The notes beneath the pieces are model-generated. The model had not been told where the DNA came from. It worked only from the letters and a program-made list of their open reading frames with translations, and did not search any database. Shown piece after piece: positions 17,351 through 25,979 of a stretch of DNA of 64,000 nucleotides. The position numbers were made by a program, and so were the translations under genes. The DNA comes from Gaoshiqia sediminis (lineage in GTDB: Bacteria > Bacteroidota > Bacteroidia > Bacteroidales > Prolixibacteraceae), in assembly GCF_025907915.1 (NCBI RefSeq), contig NZ_JAPAAF010000006.1, forward strand, positions 62,001-126,000, read 5' to 3'. Positions within the stretch are counted from its first letter, which is position 1. Each line of letters begins with the position of its first letter.

Positions 17351-18530
17351 GGTTCCGTGGCCGCCAAATGACGGCGGTGCTATTGCCGTTCTGACCCTGT
17401 CGAAAGGGTTTTTTCTGCACGGGCACCAAGTGACGGTTTTGGCGATGAACACGGATAAACACCATGTGCATTCCGACGAAATCCCCGAACATCTGAGGCA
17501 GCAGATTGATTTTCGGCTGGTGGACGTTTCTGCCCGGATCACGCCCTATGGGGTGCTGAGGAACTTGCTTTTTTCGGATCTTCCTTATCATGCCGAGCGT
17601 TTCCTGAGTGAGGACTACAACCGTGCCTTGATTCGCTTGCTGGATGAGGAATATTTTGATGTTATCCAGCTGGAAGGACTGTACCTGTGTCCTTACATTC
17701 CCCTCATCCGTGAGCATAGCAAGGCGTTGATTGCCTATCGTGCCCACAACATCGAATATGAAATTTGGCAACGAACCGAACGTTTGGCTAAAGGTTTTCG
17801 GAAAATTTACCTGAAATTGCTCTCAGGGCGGCTGAGAAAATTTGAGCGGTCATTCCTGAATAAATATGACGTGTTGGTGCCCATTACCGATCGCGATGGA
17901 GCTATTTTGGATCAGATGGGGAATACTAAAAACCGCCACACTTCTCAAGCCGGAATCGATCTGTCCACCCTGGTTCCCACGGCTAAAGGGTTGGAGTATC
18001 CTTCATTGTTTTATATCGGAGCGCTGGATTGGGGGCCCAACCAGGAAGGCCTTCTTTGGTTTTTGAAATATTGCTGGCCCCGGATACTGCAAAATCATCC
18101 CGGGTTGAAATTTTACGTGGCCGGGCGAAACGCACCCGCCTGGTTGGAGGCTCGCCTAAAAACAGCCGGACTCGTTTATCTGGGTGAGGTGGACGATGCC
18201 CACCGCTTTATGAGCTCAAAAGCAATTATGCTTGTTCCCTTGTTTTCGGGCAGTGGCATGCGCGTCAAAATTGTAGAAGGGATGGCGCTTGGAAAGGCGA
18301 TTATCAGCACTTCGATCGGATGCGAGGGCATTCCGGCAAAAGATCGCGAAACAGTGCTGATTGCCGACGATGCCGACAGTTTTGTGCGGGCTGTGGCTGA
18401 ACTGGCCGCAAACAAAAGTTTATTCGATAAGCTATGTAAACAGGCTGTTGATCTTATTCGGGTTAAATTTGACAACCTGGCTATCGTTGGCTCCCTGATT
18501 GACTTCTACAAGCAGCATTTACATGATTGA
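17325..18530 (+). CDS. Glycosyltransferase family 4 protein
   Basis: 401 residues, GT-B fold. The N-terminal nucleotide-like half starts MRILQLTNKVPWPPNDGGAI; the C-terminal half has PSLFYIGALDWGPNQEGLLWF, VYLGEVDD and the donor-site block PLFSGSGMRVKIVEGMALGK with G.EGIPA. This is the group 4 layout (capsule/LPS-type transferases). It starts within the LptF/G gene and its stop overlaps the following GT2 gene by 8 bases, so the three are coupled. It probably adds a sugar to a cell-surface glycan; donor and acceptor unknown. Confidence 0.9.
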   Translation: MRILQLTNKVPWPPNDGGAIAVLTLSKGFFLHGHQVTVLAMNTDKHHVHSDEIPEHLRQQIDFRLVDVSARITPYGVLRNLLFSDLPYHAERFLSEDYNRALIRLLDEEYFDVIQLEGLYLCPYIPLIREHSKALIAYRAHNIEYEIWQRTERLAKGFRKIYLKLLSGRLRKFERSFLNKYDVLVPITDRDGAILDQMGNTKNRHTSQAGIDLSTLVPTAKGLEYPSLFYIGALDWGPNQEGLLWFLKYCWPRILQNHPGLKFYVAGRNAPAWLEARLKTAGLVYLGEVDDAHRFMSSKAIMLVPLFSGSGMRVKIVEGMALGKAIISTSIGCEGIPAKDRETVLIADDADSFVRAVAELAANKSLFDKLCKQAVDLIRVKFDNLAIVGSLIDFYKQHLHD

Positions 18531-19704
18531 ATCCCTGTTTTGGATATTTTTCTTCATCGTCATTTACACCTTTCCGGGATATGCTATCTTGTTGTGGGCG
18601 CTGGTGAAACTTAAGCACCTTTTTAGGAGGCGAAAGATGTCTGCTGAACTTCCTGATGTTCTTCCTCATGTTTGTCTTTTTGTGACAGCATGTGACGAAG
18701 TAGGGCATGTGGTGGCGAAGGTCGAAAATTCGTTTCAACTGAATTATCCAAAAGAAAAAATACAATACCTCTGGCTGACGGATGGTTCCGGAGACGGAAC
18801 ACCGGATCGGCTGCGGGTGTTCCCCGAAATCCAGGTGGAGCATTTGCCGGAGCGAAACGGAAAAATTCATGCCATGAACCGCGGAATGCAATTTGTTGAT
18901 GCACCCATTGTTGTTTTCTCAGATGCCAATACGATGTTGGCGCGGGATGCTTTGCTGGAAATTGTCCGGCATTTTCAGGTGCCAAAGGTGGGCTGCGTCT
19001 CGGGTGAAAAACGGATCTTGGAGAAACCATGTGATAGTATGGCTGCGATCGGTGAAAGTTTCTACTGGCGGTTTGAGTCCCGTGTGAAAGCATTGGATGC
19101 CGAATTGAGTTCGGCGATTGGCGCCGCGGGGGAGCTGTTTGCCATTCGTCGAGAATTGTACGAACCGGTAGATGCGGATACCTTGCTCGACGATTTTGTG
19201 ATTTCCATGCGTCTGGTTGAAAAAGGCCATCGGATTGCTTATGCGCCTGCTGCCTTTGCCGTGGAAACCGCCTCGTTAAACCTACGCGAAGAATATAAAC
19301 GCAAAACCCGGATTGCAGCAGGCGGCATTCAGTCGCTTGCCCGGTTGTATGGCTTGCTGAATCCAGTTCGTTATGGCTGGTTAAGCTGGCAGTTTTTTTC
19401 ACACAAAGTGTTGCGCTGGACCCTGGCTCCGATTGCCGTGTTTGGCTTGCTGCCTGTAAATTTGTGCATGGTTGCAGGCAAACAAAGCGGATTGACTGAT
19501 TTCTTTGACTTGTTCTTTGGTTTTCAGTTCTTAATCTACCTGTTGGCCGGTTTGGGGTGGCTGTTCGAAAAGTCACTTACCCGCTACAAACTGTTTTTTC
19601 TTCCCGCGTATTTTTTCATGATGAATTATTCCACCTTGGCTGGTGGCATTCGATATTTTATGGGTCGGCAAAAAGTGGCCTGGGAAAAGTCGCGGCGGGC
19701 TTAA
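18523..19704 (+). CDS. Membrane-anchored glycosyltransferase family 2 protein
   Basis: 393 residues from the Met at 18523, which overlaps the preceding stop (ATGATTGA). One membrane helix at 1-25, then the GT-A domain: LTDGSGDGTPDRL, the metal-binding D-x-D-like SDANT, and the acceptor/catalytic TLLDDFVISMRLVEKGHR; two to three membrane helices lie at about 290-380. The R..R..AGG block near KRKTRIAAGGIQSL is typical of processive or polyprenyl-linked GT2 enzymes. It probably builds a surface polysaccharide together with the GT4. Confidence 0.9.
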   Translation: MIESLFWIFFFIVIYTFPGYAILLWALVKLKHLFRRRKMSAELPDVLPHVCLFVTACDEVGHVVAKVENSFQLNYPKEKIQYLWLTDGSGDGTPDRLRVFPEIQVEHLPERNGKIHAMNRGMQFVDAPIVVFSDANTMLARDALLEIVRHFQVPKVGCVSGEKRILEKPCDSMAAIGESFYWRFESRVKALDAELSSAIGAAGELFAIRRELYEPVDADTLLDDFVISMRLVEKGHRIAYAPAAFAVETASLNLREEYKRKTRIAAGGIQSLARLYGLLNPVRYGWLSWQFFSHKVLRWTLAPIAVFGLLPVNLCMVAGKQSGLTDFFDLFFGFQFLIYLLAGLGWLFEKSLTRYKLFFLPAYFFMMNYSTLAGGIRYFMGRQKVAWEKSRRA

Positions 19705-19718
19705 CTTGCCCAAAGTCA

Positions 19719-19748
19719 TTTGTAAATAGATATTTTTGGTTAGTTTTG
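19719..19748 (+). promoter_or_regulatory. Promoter of ribBA
   Basis: TTTG at 19719-19722, an 18-base spacer and TAGTTTTG at 19741-19748 form a strong Bacteroidota promoter. It ends 33 bases before the ribBA start codon at 19781 and excludes the earlier TTG start at 19736. No FMN riboswitch fits in the 76-base gap. Confidence 0.65.
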
Positions 19749-19780
19749 CATCTGCATTTTTCGAAAACCAAATAAGCATA

Positions 19781-21004
19781 ATGACCGAGTTCAAATTAAA
19801 TACAGTTCCCGAGGCGATTGCAGCCATCAAAAACGGTGATTTGGTGATTGTTGTGGATGATGAAGATCGCGAAAACGAGGGTGATTTTATTGCTGCTGCC
19901 GAGCTGATTACTCCCGAAAAAGTAAACTTTATGGCAACTTACGGGCGCGGACTGATGTGTGTGCCCCTTACCGAAAGCCGTTGTGAAGAGCTTCAGCTCG
20001 ATCTGATGGTGGGTGAGAACACCTCTTCGCACCAAACGCCGTTTACGGTATCTGTCGATCTGATCGGGCATGGCTGCACTACCGGTATTTCTGCCAGCGA
20101 CCGTGCCAAAACCATTCAGGCGCTGGCAGCTGAAGGCACCCATCCCGAAGAATTGGGCCGCCCCGGACATATCTTCCCGCTGAAGGCAAAAGAGCGCGGG
20201 GTATTGCGTCGCGCCGGTCATACCGAGGCGGCGGTTGACCTGGCTCGTCTGGCAGGGCTGAAACCTGCCGGAGTCCTCATCGAAATCATGAACGAAGATG
20301 GTACCATGGCCCGTTTGCCCGAACTGATGAAAGTGGCCGACCGCTTTAAGTTGAAAATTATCTCCATTAAAGATCTGATCGCTTTCCGGCTTCAAACTGA
20401 CCGTTTGATCGACCGCGGCGAGGAAGTGGAACTGCCTACGAAGTATGGTAATTTTCGCGTGATCCCGTTTCGGCAAAAGTCAAACGGGGCTGAGCATGTT
20501 GCCCTGATAAAAGGTTCTTGGGACGAAGATGAAGAAATCCTGGTACGGATGCATTCTTCCTGTATGACCGGTGATATTTTTGGATCGATGCGTTGCGAGT
20601 GCGGCGACCAGCTGCACAAGGCGATGGCGTTGATTGAAAAGACCGGCAAAGGTGTGGTTGTTTATATGATGCAGGAAGGCCGGGGAATTGGGCTGATGAA
20701 TAAAATTGCCGCCTACAAATTGCAGGATGAAGGGATGGATACGGTAGAAGCCAACATCCACCTGGGGTTTCAGGCCGATGAACGCGACTATGGCGTAGGC
20801 GCTCAGATCTTGCGCGACTTGGGAGTGCACAACATGAAGCTCATGACCAATAACCCGGTGAAACGGGTTGGCATTGAAGGATACGGACTGAAGGTTACCG
20901 AAATTGTTCCGCTTGAAGTTGAGCCTAACGAATACAACCAGCGCTACCTGAAAACCAAGCGCGACCGTATGGGGCATTTCCTGCAACGTTTTAAATACGA
21001 TTAA
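19781..21004 (+). CDS. ribBA: Bifunctional 3,4-dihydroxy-2-butanone-4-phosphate synthase / GTP cyclohydrolase II
   Basis: 407 residues. The N-terminal RibB domain (about 1-205) shows the acidic metal site [21 protein letters not shown], and GRPGHIFPL with the catalytic His. The C-terminal RibA domain (about 210-400) shows [20 protein letters not shown] with the zinc Cys residues, [13 protein letters not shown] and [16 protein letters not shown]. It supplies both precursors of riboflavin synthesis: the four-carbon unit from ribulose 5-phosphate and the pyrimidine from GTP. Monocistronic or with the small DUF5522 gene 8 bases later. Confidence 0.97.
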   Translation: MTEFKLNTVPEAIAAIKNGDLVIVVDDEDRENEGDFIAAAELITPEKVNFMATYGRGLMCVPLTESRCEELQLDLMVGENTSSHQTPFTVSVDLIGHGCTTGISASDRAKTIQALAAEGTHPEELGRPGHIFPLKAKERGVLRRAGHTEAAVDLARLAGLKPAGVLIEIMNEDGTMARLPELMKVADRFKLKIISIKDLIAFRLQTDRLIDRGEEVELPTKYGNFRVIPFRQKSNGAEHVALIKGSWDEDEEILVRMHSSCMTGDIFGSMRCECGDQLHKAMALIEKTGKGVVVYMMQEGRGIGLMNKIAAYKLQDEGMDTVEANIHLGFQADERDYGVGAQILRDLGVHNMKLMTNNPVKRVGIEGYGLKVTEIVPLEVEPNEYNQRYLKTKRDRMGHFLQRFKYD

Positions 21005-21012
21005 GGTGAACT

Positions 21013-21231
21013 ATGGGGATGTTCGATCAGCTGTTTCCGGACAGCTACGATAGTTTTGCGGAGGGTGAAGATTACTATCTCAGCAAAGAAGGCTACCGGG
21101 TGATGACCGAAAGCTATTTGGTCCGTCGCGGGTATTGCTGCTCAAACGGGTGTAAACACTGCCCTTACGATCCGAAAGCCCAAAAAGGAAACCGAAAATT
21201 ACGCCCCGATGTGGCAAAAAAATATAAATAG
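21013..21231 (+). CDS. DUF5522 small Cys-rich protein
   Basis: 72 residues. The core GYRVMTESYLVRRGYCC then SNGCKHCPYDP is the DUF5522 signature; four Cys (CC..GC.HCPY) in a short span could bind zinc or an iron-sulfur centre, but this is not shown. It follows ribBA by 8 bases and is closed by a terminator hairpin. Function unknown. Confidence 0.8.
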   Translation: MGMFDQLFPDSYDSFAEGEDYYLSKEGYRVMTESYLVRRGYCCSNGCKHCPYDPKAQKGNRKLRPDVAKKYK

Positions 21232-21255
21232 CCGGATGATGAGTCCGGCTTTTTG
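21230..21255 (+). terminator. Rho-independent terminator after DUF5522
   Basis: agccgga at 21230-21236 pairs with tccggct at 21244-21250, followed by five T. It ends the ribBA/DUF5522 transcript; the opposite-strand DUF3570 gene stops at 21300. Confidence 0.75.
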
Positions 21256-21299
21256 ATATTCGTTCTTATAGACTTGCAATATTTAGATAGTAACCTCAA

Positions 21300-22763
21300 C
21301 TATTTTTTGTCGAGAATAAACTTTACCCCGAAAGAAATGATGTTGGCCTTCAGTCCATCACTGCGGTTATAGTGGTTATACCGCACATCTAAATTTTTCA
21401 TCCCAAGTTTAAAAATCTTCAAATTGGTGAAGATATCCGTATAGCTTAATCCGATCCCATACTGATTGCTGTGAAAATCCGATAGATCGTAATCGGAAGT
21501 ATAGAATTCTTCGGTTGACAAATGGCTTTCAAACGGTGCAAAATAATCTGCTGCGGTTTGCGTGTAAAACCGGTAGGTTGGTATAATTGAAAGGCTTTGC
21601 GAAAGCTTCACCGGTATCTCCAAACTGGCAGTATGCGAGTTGATCCCCCAATCGTCAAAATAATACCGGTAATAAGTCCGAAGCTTAAAGGTTTCGTTGA
21701 TGTAATAGTTAATCCGTGTTCCCACCGGAACCTTAACCCGTGTATCCGGCAGTCGCTCAATATCGTCTGAGAGTCGGTAAACGCCTGTATTCTTAGTAGT
21801 TGTGTAATTCGGAATATCGCTGGCCGTTCCGATATAATAGTTTGGTCGATCAGCAAAATAAATCCGGTGGTACGGAGTGGCCAGCAATCCTTCCTGATAA
21901 ACCACATCCAAAAAAACAGAGGCCTGTAGTTTTTTGCTTAATATTTGGGAAAATGACAAGGACAAGGAATAGGAGTTCCGGTTTTTGCCGGATACCGGGT
22001 TAAACTTGATTGGTTTGTAGCCGGTTGATTCGGCTCCGGTTTCATCCCGAACAGGAACACCTTCAAAATAACCTGAACTCAGGAAGTTGTCGCCGTACCG
22101 GTCATATTCGTGCAGTTCGGTTGGGTAGATCGGTCGCCACGCATCCAGATAAACCTGTCCTTTCAGGCTAAGTTCGGTGTTTTTTTCGTTGAATAGCCTG
22201 GCCAGGTTTCCGCCAAAACCAATTGACGAATAATCATACTCATTCGAAAAGGAAAGATGGCTTCCCCAGATAAAATTCCGGTCGTCAGAACTGTGGGTAT
22301 AGGTTGCACTAATACTGGCAAGCACATCGCTTCGCGAGGCGCCCGATGAAGCTACCCACGGACTTCCGGTAACCTCCCCTGGCACACTCACCCGGTCTTC
22401 GTCTTCATGCTCCTCTTCGTCATCATCATCATCTCCGCCCCGTGAGGCTCCTGAATTATTAAAAGGGTTGATATTGCTTGAGGAGGCTGACGTGTAAGCT
22501 GACAAGCCGGCATCAATAGTGAGTACATCATCATCGTTGAGGGGCAGGTTAATCACGATGGTTGGAGTGATATTATCCAGGCTTTCAGTACCAATGCCAC
22601 CGCTAACCGGTGAATGTTCCCCTTCCTGAGTGTAGTAGCTCATCAACAGGTCAACTTCGGTATTTTCAAGCACACGTTTTTTATAGACTTTTGTGGAGTC
22701 TTGCCGGGCGATACTTACCTGCGTAATGCCGACAAGCAGAAATAGGAGGAGTAGATGCTTCAT
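21300..22763 (-). CDS. DUF3570 outer membrane protein
   Basis: 487 residues. Signal peptide at 1-19 (ITQVSIARQ), then alternating beta strands with aromatic ends through to the C-terminus, as in an outer membrane beta-barrel. The DUF3570 pattern is visible: LENTEVDLLMSYYTQEGEHS, AGLSAYTSASSSN and the late FGIGLSYTDIF-like strand. An acidic loop of Asp and Glu covers about 109-124. Two S-G-A-S tetrads (104-107, 140-143) and one T-S-A-S (91-94) recall FMN acceptor motifs of ApbE. It is the last gene of the thioredoxin/ApbE/DUF4266/DUF3570 cluster, a recurrent set of unknown purpose. Confidence 0.85.
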   Translation of the reverse strand: MKHLLLLFLLVGITQVSIARQDSTKVYKKRVLENTEVDLLMSYYTQEGEHSPVSGGIGTESLDNITPTIVINLPLNDDDVLTIDAGLSAYTSASSSNINPFNNSGASRGGDDDDDEEEHEDEDRVSVPGEVTGSPWVASSGASRSDVLASISATYTHSSDDRNFIWGSHLSFSNEYDYSSIGFGGNLARLFNEKNTELSLKGQVYLDAWRPIYPTELHEYDRYGDNFLSSGYFEGVPVRDETGAESTGYKPIKFNPVSGKNRNSYSLSLSFSQILSKKLQASVFLDVVYQEGLLATPYHRIYFADRPNYYIGTASDIPNYTTTKNTGVYRLSDDIERLPDTRVKVPVGTRINYYINETFKLRTYYRYYFDDWGINSHTASLEIPVKLSQSLSIIPTYRFYTQTAADYFAPFESHLSTEEFYTSDYDLSDFHSNQYGIGLSYTDIFTNLKIFKLGMKNLDVRYNHYNRSDGLKANIISFGVKFILDKK

Positions 22764-22774
22764 TTTTTTTACGA

Positions 22775-22984
22775 TTAGTTACAGCCACAACCGCCACCTG
22801 TTTTACCGCCGTTAGCGCCTGCTGCAGCTTCGCGATAAACCTGGAAGTTTACCTCGAAACGTTCATTTGGCGTGGCTGATAATTTCATGTCAGGATCGTT
22901 AATGTAAATTTTCTCATACTCTTTTACCGCAACACACGAACTCAGGCCGAGCAAAGCCAATATGAAGACTGCGAGCTTTTTCAT
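22775..22984 (-). CDS. DUF4266 small lipoprotein with Cys-rich tail
   Basis: 69 residues. Lipoprotein signal (ALLGLSSCVAVKEYEK, Cys at 17) and a Gly/Cys tail, GGKTGGGCGCN. The DUF4266 family has this build and is found next to DUF3570. Two Cys of the tail could bind metal or be substrates of the neighbouring thioredoxin-like protein. It overlaps the ApbE gene by 4 bases and lies 11 bases before DUF3570. Confidence 0.85.
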   Translation of the reverse strand: MKKLAVFILALLGLSSCVAVKEYEKIYINDPDMKLSATPNERFEVNFQVYREAAAGANGGKTGGGCGCN

Positions 22985-23970
22985 TTTTCGGTTGTTTTTC
23001 GTTCAATATTTTTTGAATAATAGATTTTACCCAGATCATCCACGATAACGCACTCGATTCCGGTTAGTTGATTGATGAAATCCAAGCCCGTTTCTTTGCC
23101 CATCACGAATACAGAGGTGGCCAAAGCGTCGGCCAGCTCTGCTTTGGGGGCGAAGATGGTGACACTGGCAAGTCCCTGCGTGGGGTAACCGGTGCGCGGA
23201 TCGATAATGTGCGTATAGCGAGTTCCATCGAAAATCATGTATTTTTCATAATTGCCGGAGGTTACTACTGCACTGTTTTCAACAGGAAACCAAGAGAAAA
23301 CATGGTTCTTGTTTAGCGGGTTGGTAATTCCCACCAACCAGGGAGAACCATCCGGCTTTTCTCCCCAGCAATTCAGGTCGCCCGATGCATTCACCATTCC
23401 GTCAACAACCCCTTTGTCCATCAACAGCGCTTTTGCCATGTCGGCTGCATATCCTTTCCCGATTGCCCCAAAGCCAATTTTCATTCCCGGGAGTTTTAGA
23501 GATACGGTCCCGTCCTGATGGTTCAGGATAATATTTTCGTAACCAACTTTCGATACGGATTGACTTATCTGCGAGCTGTCTGGAAACTGGATCATTGTTC
23601 CGTCAAACTTCCAGATTCTGTCCATCGCGGCGAAAGAAATATCAAAGGCACCGTCTGTGATTTTTGAAATTTGAATGGAACGCTCGATCAACCCAAATAA
23701 TTCAGAACCTACCTTTACCGGCTTAACGCCGGCATTTTGATTGATCAGTGATGTTTGAGAACTGGGGTCCCACGATGAAATCAGTTGCTCAATCCTGGTA
23801 ATCTCATCGATGGCCATCCGGATAAACTGATCACCCTCACTTTTGTTTGAAGCCACAACGGTTATTTCAAACCGGCTGCCCATCAGCTTAAGCGTCCGGG
23901 TAAAAACTTCGCCGGCAAACCCGGCAAGCTCGGAAAGAATAAGGGCACAGACAATAATTATCTTTTGCAT
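22981..23970 (-). CDS. apbE: FAD:protein FMN transferase (ApbE family)
   Basis: 329 residues with signal peptide at 1-19. Family marks: LMGSRFEITV near 30, SSWDPSSQTSLINQNAG, KIGFGAIGKGYAADMA in the FAD-binding core, VNASGDLNCWG, and THIIDPRTGYPTQGLASVT with the metal-binding Asp and Thr region. ApbE moves FMN from FAD onto a Thr or Ser of exported proteins. The signal peptide puts it outside the inner membrane, with the cluster partners. No classical FMN-bind protein is encoded nearby, so its target may be another member of the cluster. Confidence 0.94.
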   Translation of the reverse strand: MQKIIIVCALILSELAGFAGEVFTRTLKLMGSRFEITVVASNKSEGDQFIRMAIDEITRIEQLISSWDPSSQTSLINQNAGVKPVKVGSELFGLIERSIQISKITDGAFDISFAAMDRIWKFDGTMIQFPDSSQISQSVSKVGYENIILNHQDGTVSLKLPGMKIGFGAIGKGYAADMAKALLMDKGVVDGMVNASGDLNCWGEKPDGSPWLVGITNPLNKNHVFSWFPVENSAVVTSGNYEKYMIFDGTRYTHIIDPRTGYPTQGLASVTIFAPKAELADALATSVFVMGKETGLDFINQLTGIECVIVDDLGKIYYSKNIERKTTEK

Positions 23971-23973
23971 AGT

Positions 23974-24414
23974 TTATTTTTCAAGCGACACCAGCAGATC
24001 GATGTATTCTTTTGGACTGATATTTTTATACCCGGTAGTGCCAATTATGGCGCCTTGATTGTTCAGAATTACAACATGGGGAAAATATCCATTCTCATTG
24101 TACTTTTCTGCCAGCTTGTTGTTCTGTTCCTGCTGATTTTCGGGTAATTGGTTTTTCTTTAATTTGGGAAAATCAGCCCTCAGGAGCACAAAATGATCAT
24201 CGGAAAATGTTTTGAATTCTTCGGACTGCCAAATGAATTTTTCCAGTTTTATGCAGGGGGCGCACCAATCAGTCCCGGAGAATACAAGCAGAATGTTTTT
24301 GTGTTCGTTGGTCGCTTTGGCTTTCGCTTCATCAAAATTAGTGAGCCAGTTTTGGCCAAATGAGCTGGTTGTCATGCCAATGAGCAGGATGATTAAAAAT
24401 TGATACTTCTTCAT
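23974..24414 (-). CDS. Exported thioredoxin-like protein
   Basis: 146 residues. Signal peptide at 1-20 (LLIGMTTSSFGQNW), then a thioredoxin fold of the DUF255/Thioredoxin_7 kind: ILLVFSGTDWCAPCIKLEKF with active site C-A-P-C, and cis-Pro region YFPHVVILNNQG. It is the first gene of a four-gene operon (3 bases before apbE) and probably supplies reducing power for thiols outside the cytoplasm, for example those of the DUF4266 tail. That link is inferred from neighbourhood only. Confidence 0.9.
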   Translation of the reverse strand: MKKYQFLIILLIGMTTSSFGQNWLTNFDEAKAKATNEHKNILLVFSGTDWCAPCIKLEKFIWQSEEFKTFSDDHFVLLRADFPKLKKNQLPENQQEQNNKLAEKYNENGYFPHVVILNNQGAIIGTTGYKNISPKEYIDLLVSLEK

Positions 24415-24629
24415 ATATGGATTTGTTTGTGTTTGCGATTACCTCAAAACAATAAAGATCGTTTATAGTTCATTGGTTCTATCAATACTTCTAAAATGAT
24501 CGTGCATTCCTGTTATCCGTTCCCGATTTCTGAAATAACGGCAGACTATCGATGAAAAGTACCCAAACTTCGATTGTTTTTTTATCTCCGGAGTTGTGGA
24601 AATACCTTTACAGTAAATAAGTAAAGCGT

Positions 24630-25967
24630 ATGAAAACAAGTCAAACGAAAATTTTTCTGATCGGACTGCTGTTGCTGGTTGTGCTGGTTCCGGGTAGTGC
24701 GCAAACAACGGACTGGACACTGGAAGACTGCATCAATTACGCGTTGAGCAGGAATATCCAGGTGCAGCAAGCCGAATTGTCAACCGACCGTAACCAGTTA
24801 TACACCGAGCAGGCCAAGGCGGCTATGCTGCCTTCACTCAGCGGTTCGGTCAGGCAAAACTTTAACTGGAACAAGGACATTGACTCTCAAACAGGTGAAT
24901 TTGGCAGCCTGGATGGCTCCAACAGCACCAGTTATTCGCTTACTTCCAGCATGGTTTTGTTTAACGGTATGAAAGTAAACAATCAGTTGAAGCAATCGGA
25001 ATTGGAACTTCAGAGCAGTCGTTACTACTCCGAAACGGTGAAAGAGTCGGTTGAACTGAACATCCTGAATGCCTTTCTACAGGTGCTCTATGCGCAGGAA
25101 AACGTGGTGAATGCCGAAAAACAAATCGAAGCCACGGCCGAACAGTTGTCGTTGGCCGAAGAACGGTTGAACCTGGGCATGGTGTCGCAGTCGGATTACC
25201 TGCAGATAAAAGCACAGCTGGCCAGCGAGAAACTCACCCTGGCGAATGCCAATAGTCAATTGTCGATTGCCCGTGTCAGTTTAATGCAGTTGATGGAGTT
25301 GCCGGTGGATGAGCGTTTTGGCGTTTCATCGCCGGGTCTGGGTCAGTTGCTGAACCAAAACCTGACTCCCGATGCGGGAGAGGTTTATGCGCAGGCGCTC
25401 GCCATCAAGCCGCAAATCAAGAAGGCTGAGTTGGACAAGCAAAGCGCTGAGCTGGATGAAAAAATTGCCAAAGCCAGCCTCCTGCCTTCTTTGTCGCTCG
25501 ATGCCGGATTGGGAACGGCTTATTCCAGTGGCTTGGGCGGCTTCAACTATGCCGACCAGCTGAAAAACCAAATCAGTCCCTCGTTGGGCTTATCGCTTAC
25601 GGTGCCCATTTTTCAGAAAAAGCAGGCAAAAACCAGCGTGAGTGTGGCCCAAATTGGCATTGCCACCGCTGAGCTGGAAGAAATCAATACAAAAAACCAG
25701 CTTCGCAAAGAAATTGAGCAAGCCACGGTGGACGTGGTGGCTGCCCAATCAGAATACGAGGCCAGCCTGGAGCAATATCAGGCCATTGACGAATCGAACC
25801 AGGTGGCCACCGAAAAATTTCACCTCGGATTAATGAACTCGGTGGACTATTTGTTCGAAAAGACCAACCTGATTAAGGCTGAGAGCAAACTGCTGCAATC
25901 AAAATACAACCTCATCTTTACTTATAAAATCCTCGATTTCTACAAAGGAATTCCATTAACACTTTAA
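24630..25967 (+). CDS. TolC-family outer membrane efflux channel
   Basis: 445 residues, signal peptide at 1-24 (VPGSAQTTDW). Two outer-membrane-efflux repeats: WTLEDCINYALSRNIQVQQAE near 28 and LSLTVPIFQKKQAKTSVSVA in the second half, with LMNSVDYLFEKTNLIKAESKLLQSKYNLIF near the end. First gene of a plus-strand operon TolC-MacA-MacB ATPase-permease, with gaps of 12, 8 and 18 bases. It is a distant paralogue of the protein at 5764-7035. Confidence 0.93.
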   Translation: MKTSQTKIFLIGLLLLVVLVPGSAQTTDWTLEDCINYALSRNIQVQQAELSTDRNQLYTEQAKAAMLPSLSGSVRQNFNWNKDIDSQTGEFGSLDGSNSTSYSLTSSMVLFNGMKVNNQLKQSELELQSSRYYSETVKESVELNILNAFLQVLYAQENVVNAEKQIEATAEQLSLAEERLNLGMVSQSDYLQIKAQLASEKLTLANANSQLSIARVSLMQLMELPVDERFGVSSPGLGQLLNQNLTPDAGEVYAQALAIKPQIKKAELDKQSAELDEKIAKASLLPSLSLDAGLGTAYSSGLGGFNYADQLKNQISPSLGLSLTVPIFQKKQAKTSVSVAQIGIATAELEEINTKNQLRKEIEQATVDVVAAQSEYEASLEQYQAIDESNQVATEKFHLGLMNSVDYLFEKTNLIKAESKLLQSKYNLIFTYKILDFYKGIPLTL

Positions 25968-25979
25968 AAAACGGGAACA

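Noticed and set aside
18623-19576. 317-codon minus-strand ORF opposite the GT2 gene
   Set aside because: Pro/Arg/Thr-rich shadow frame of a well-supported glycosyltransferase.
19705-19780. FMN riboswitch before ribBA
   Set aside because: The gap is only 76 bases, filled by a promoter, and lacks the RFN core.
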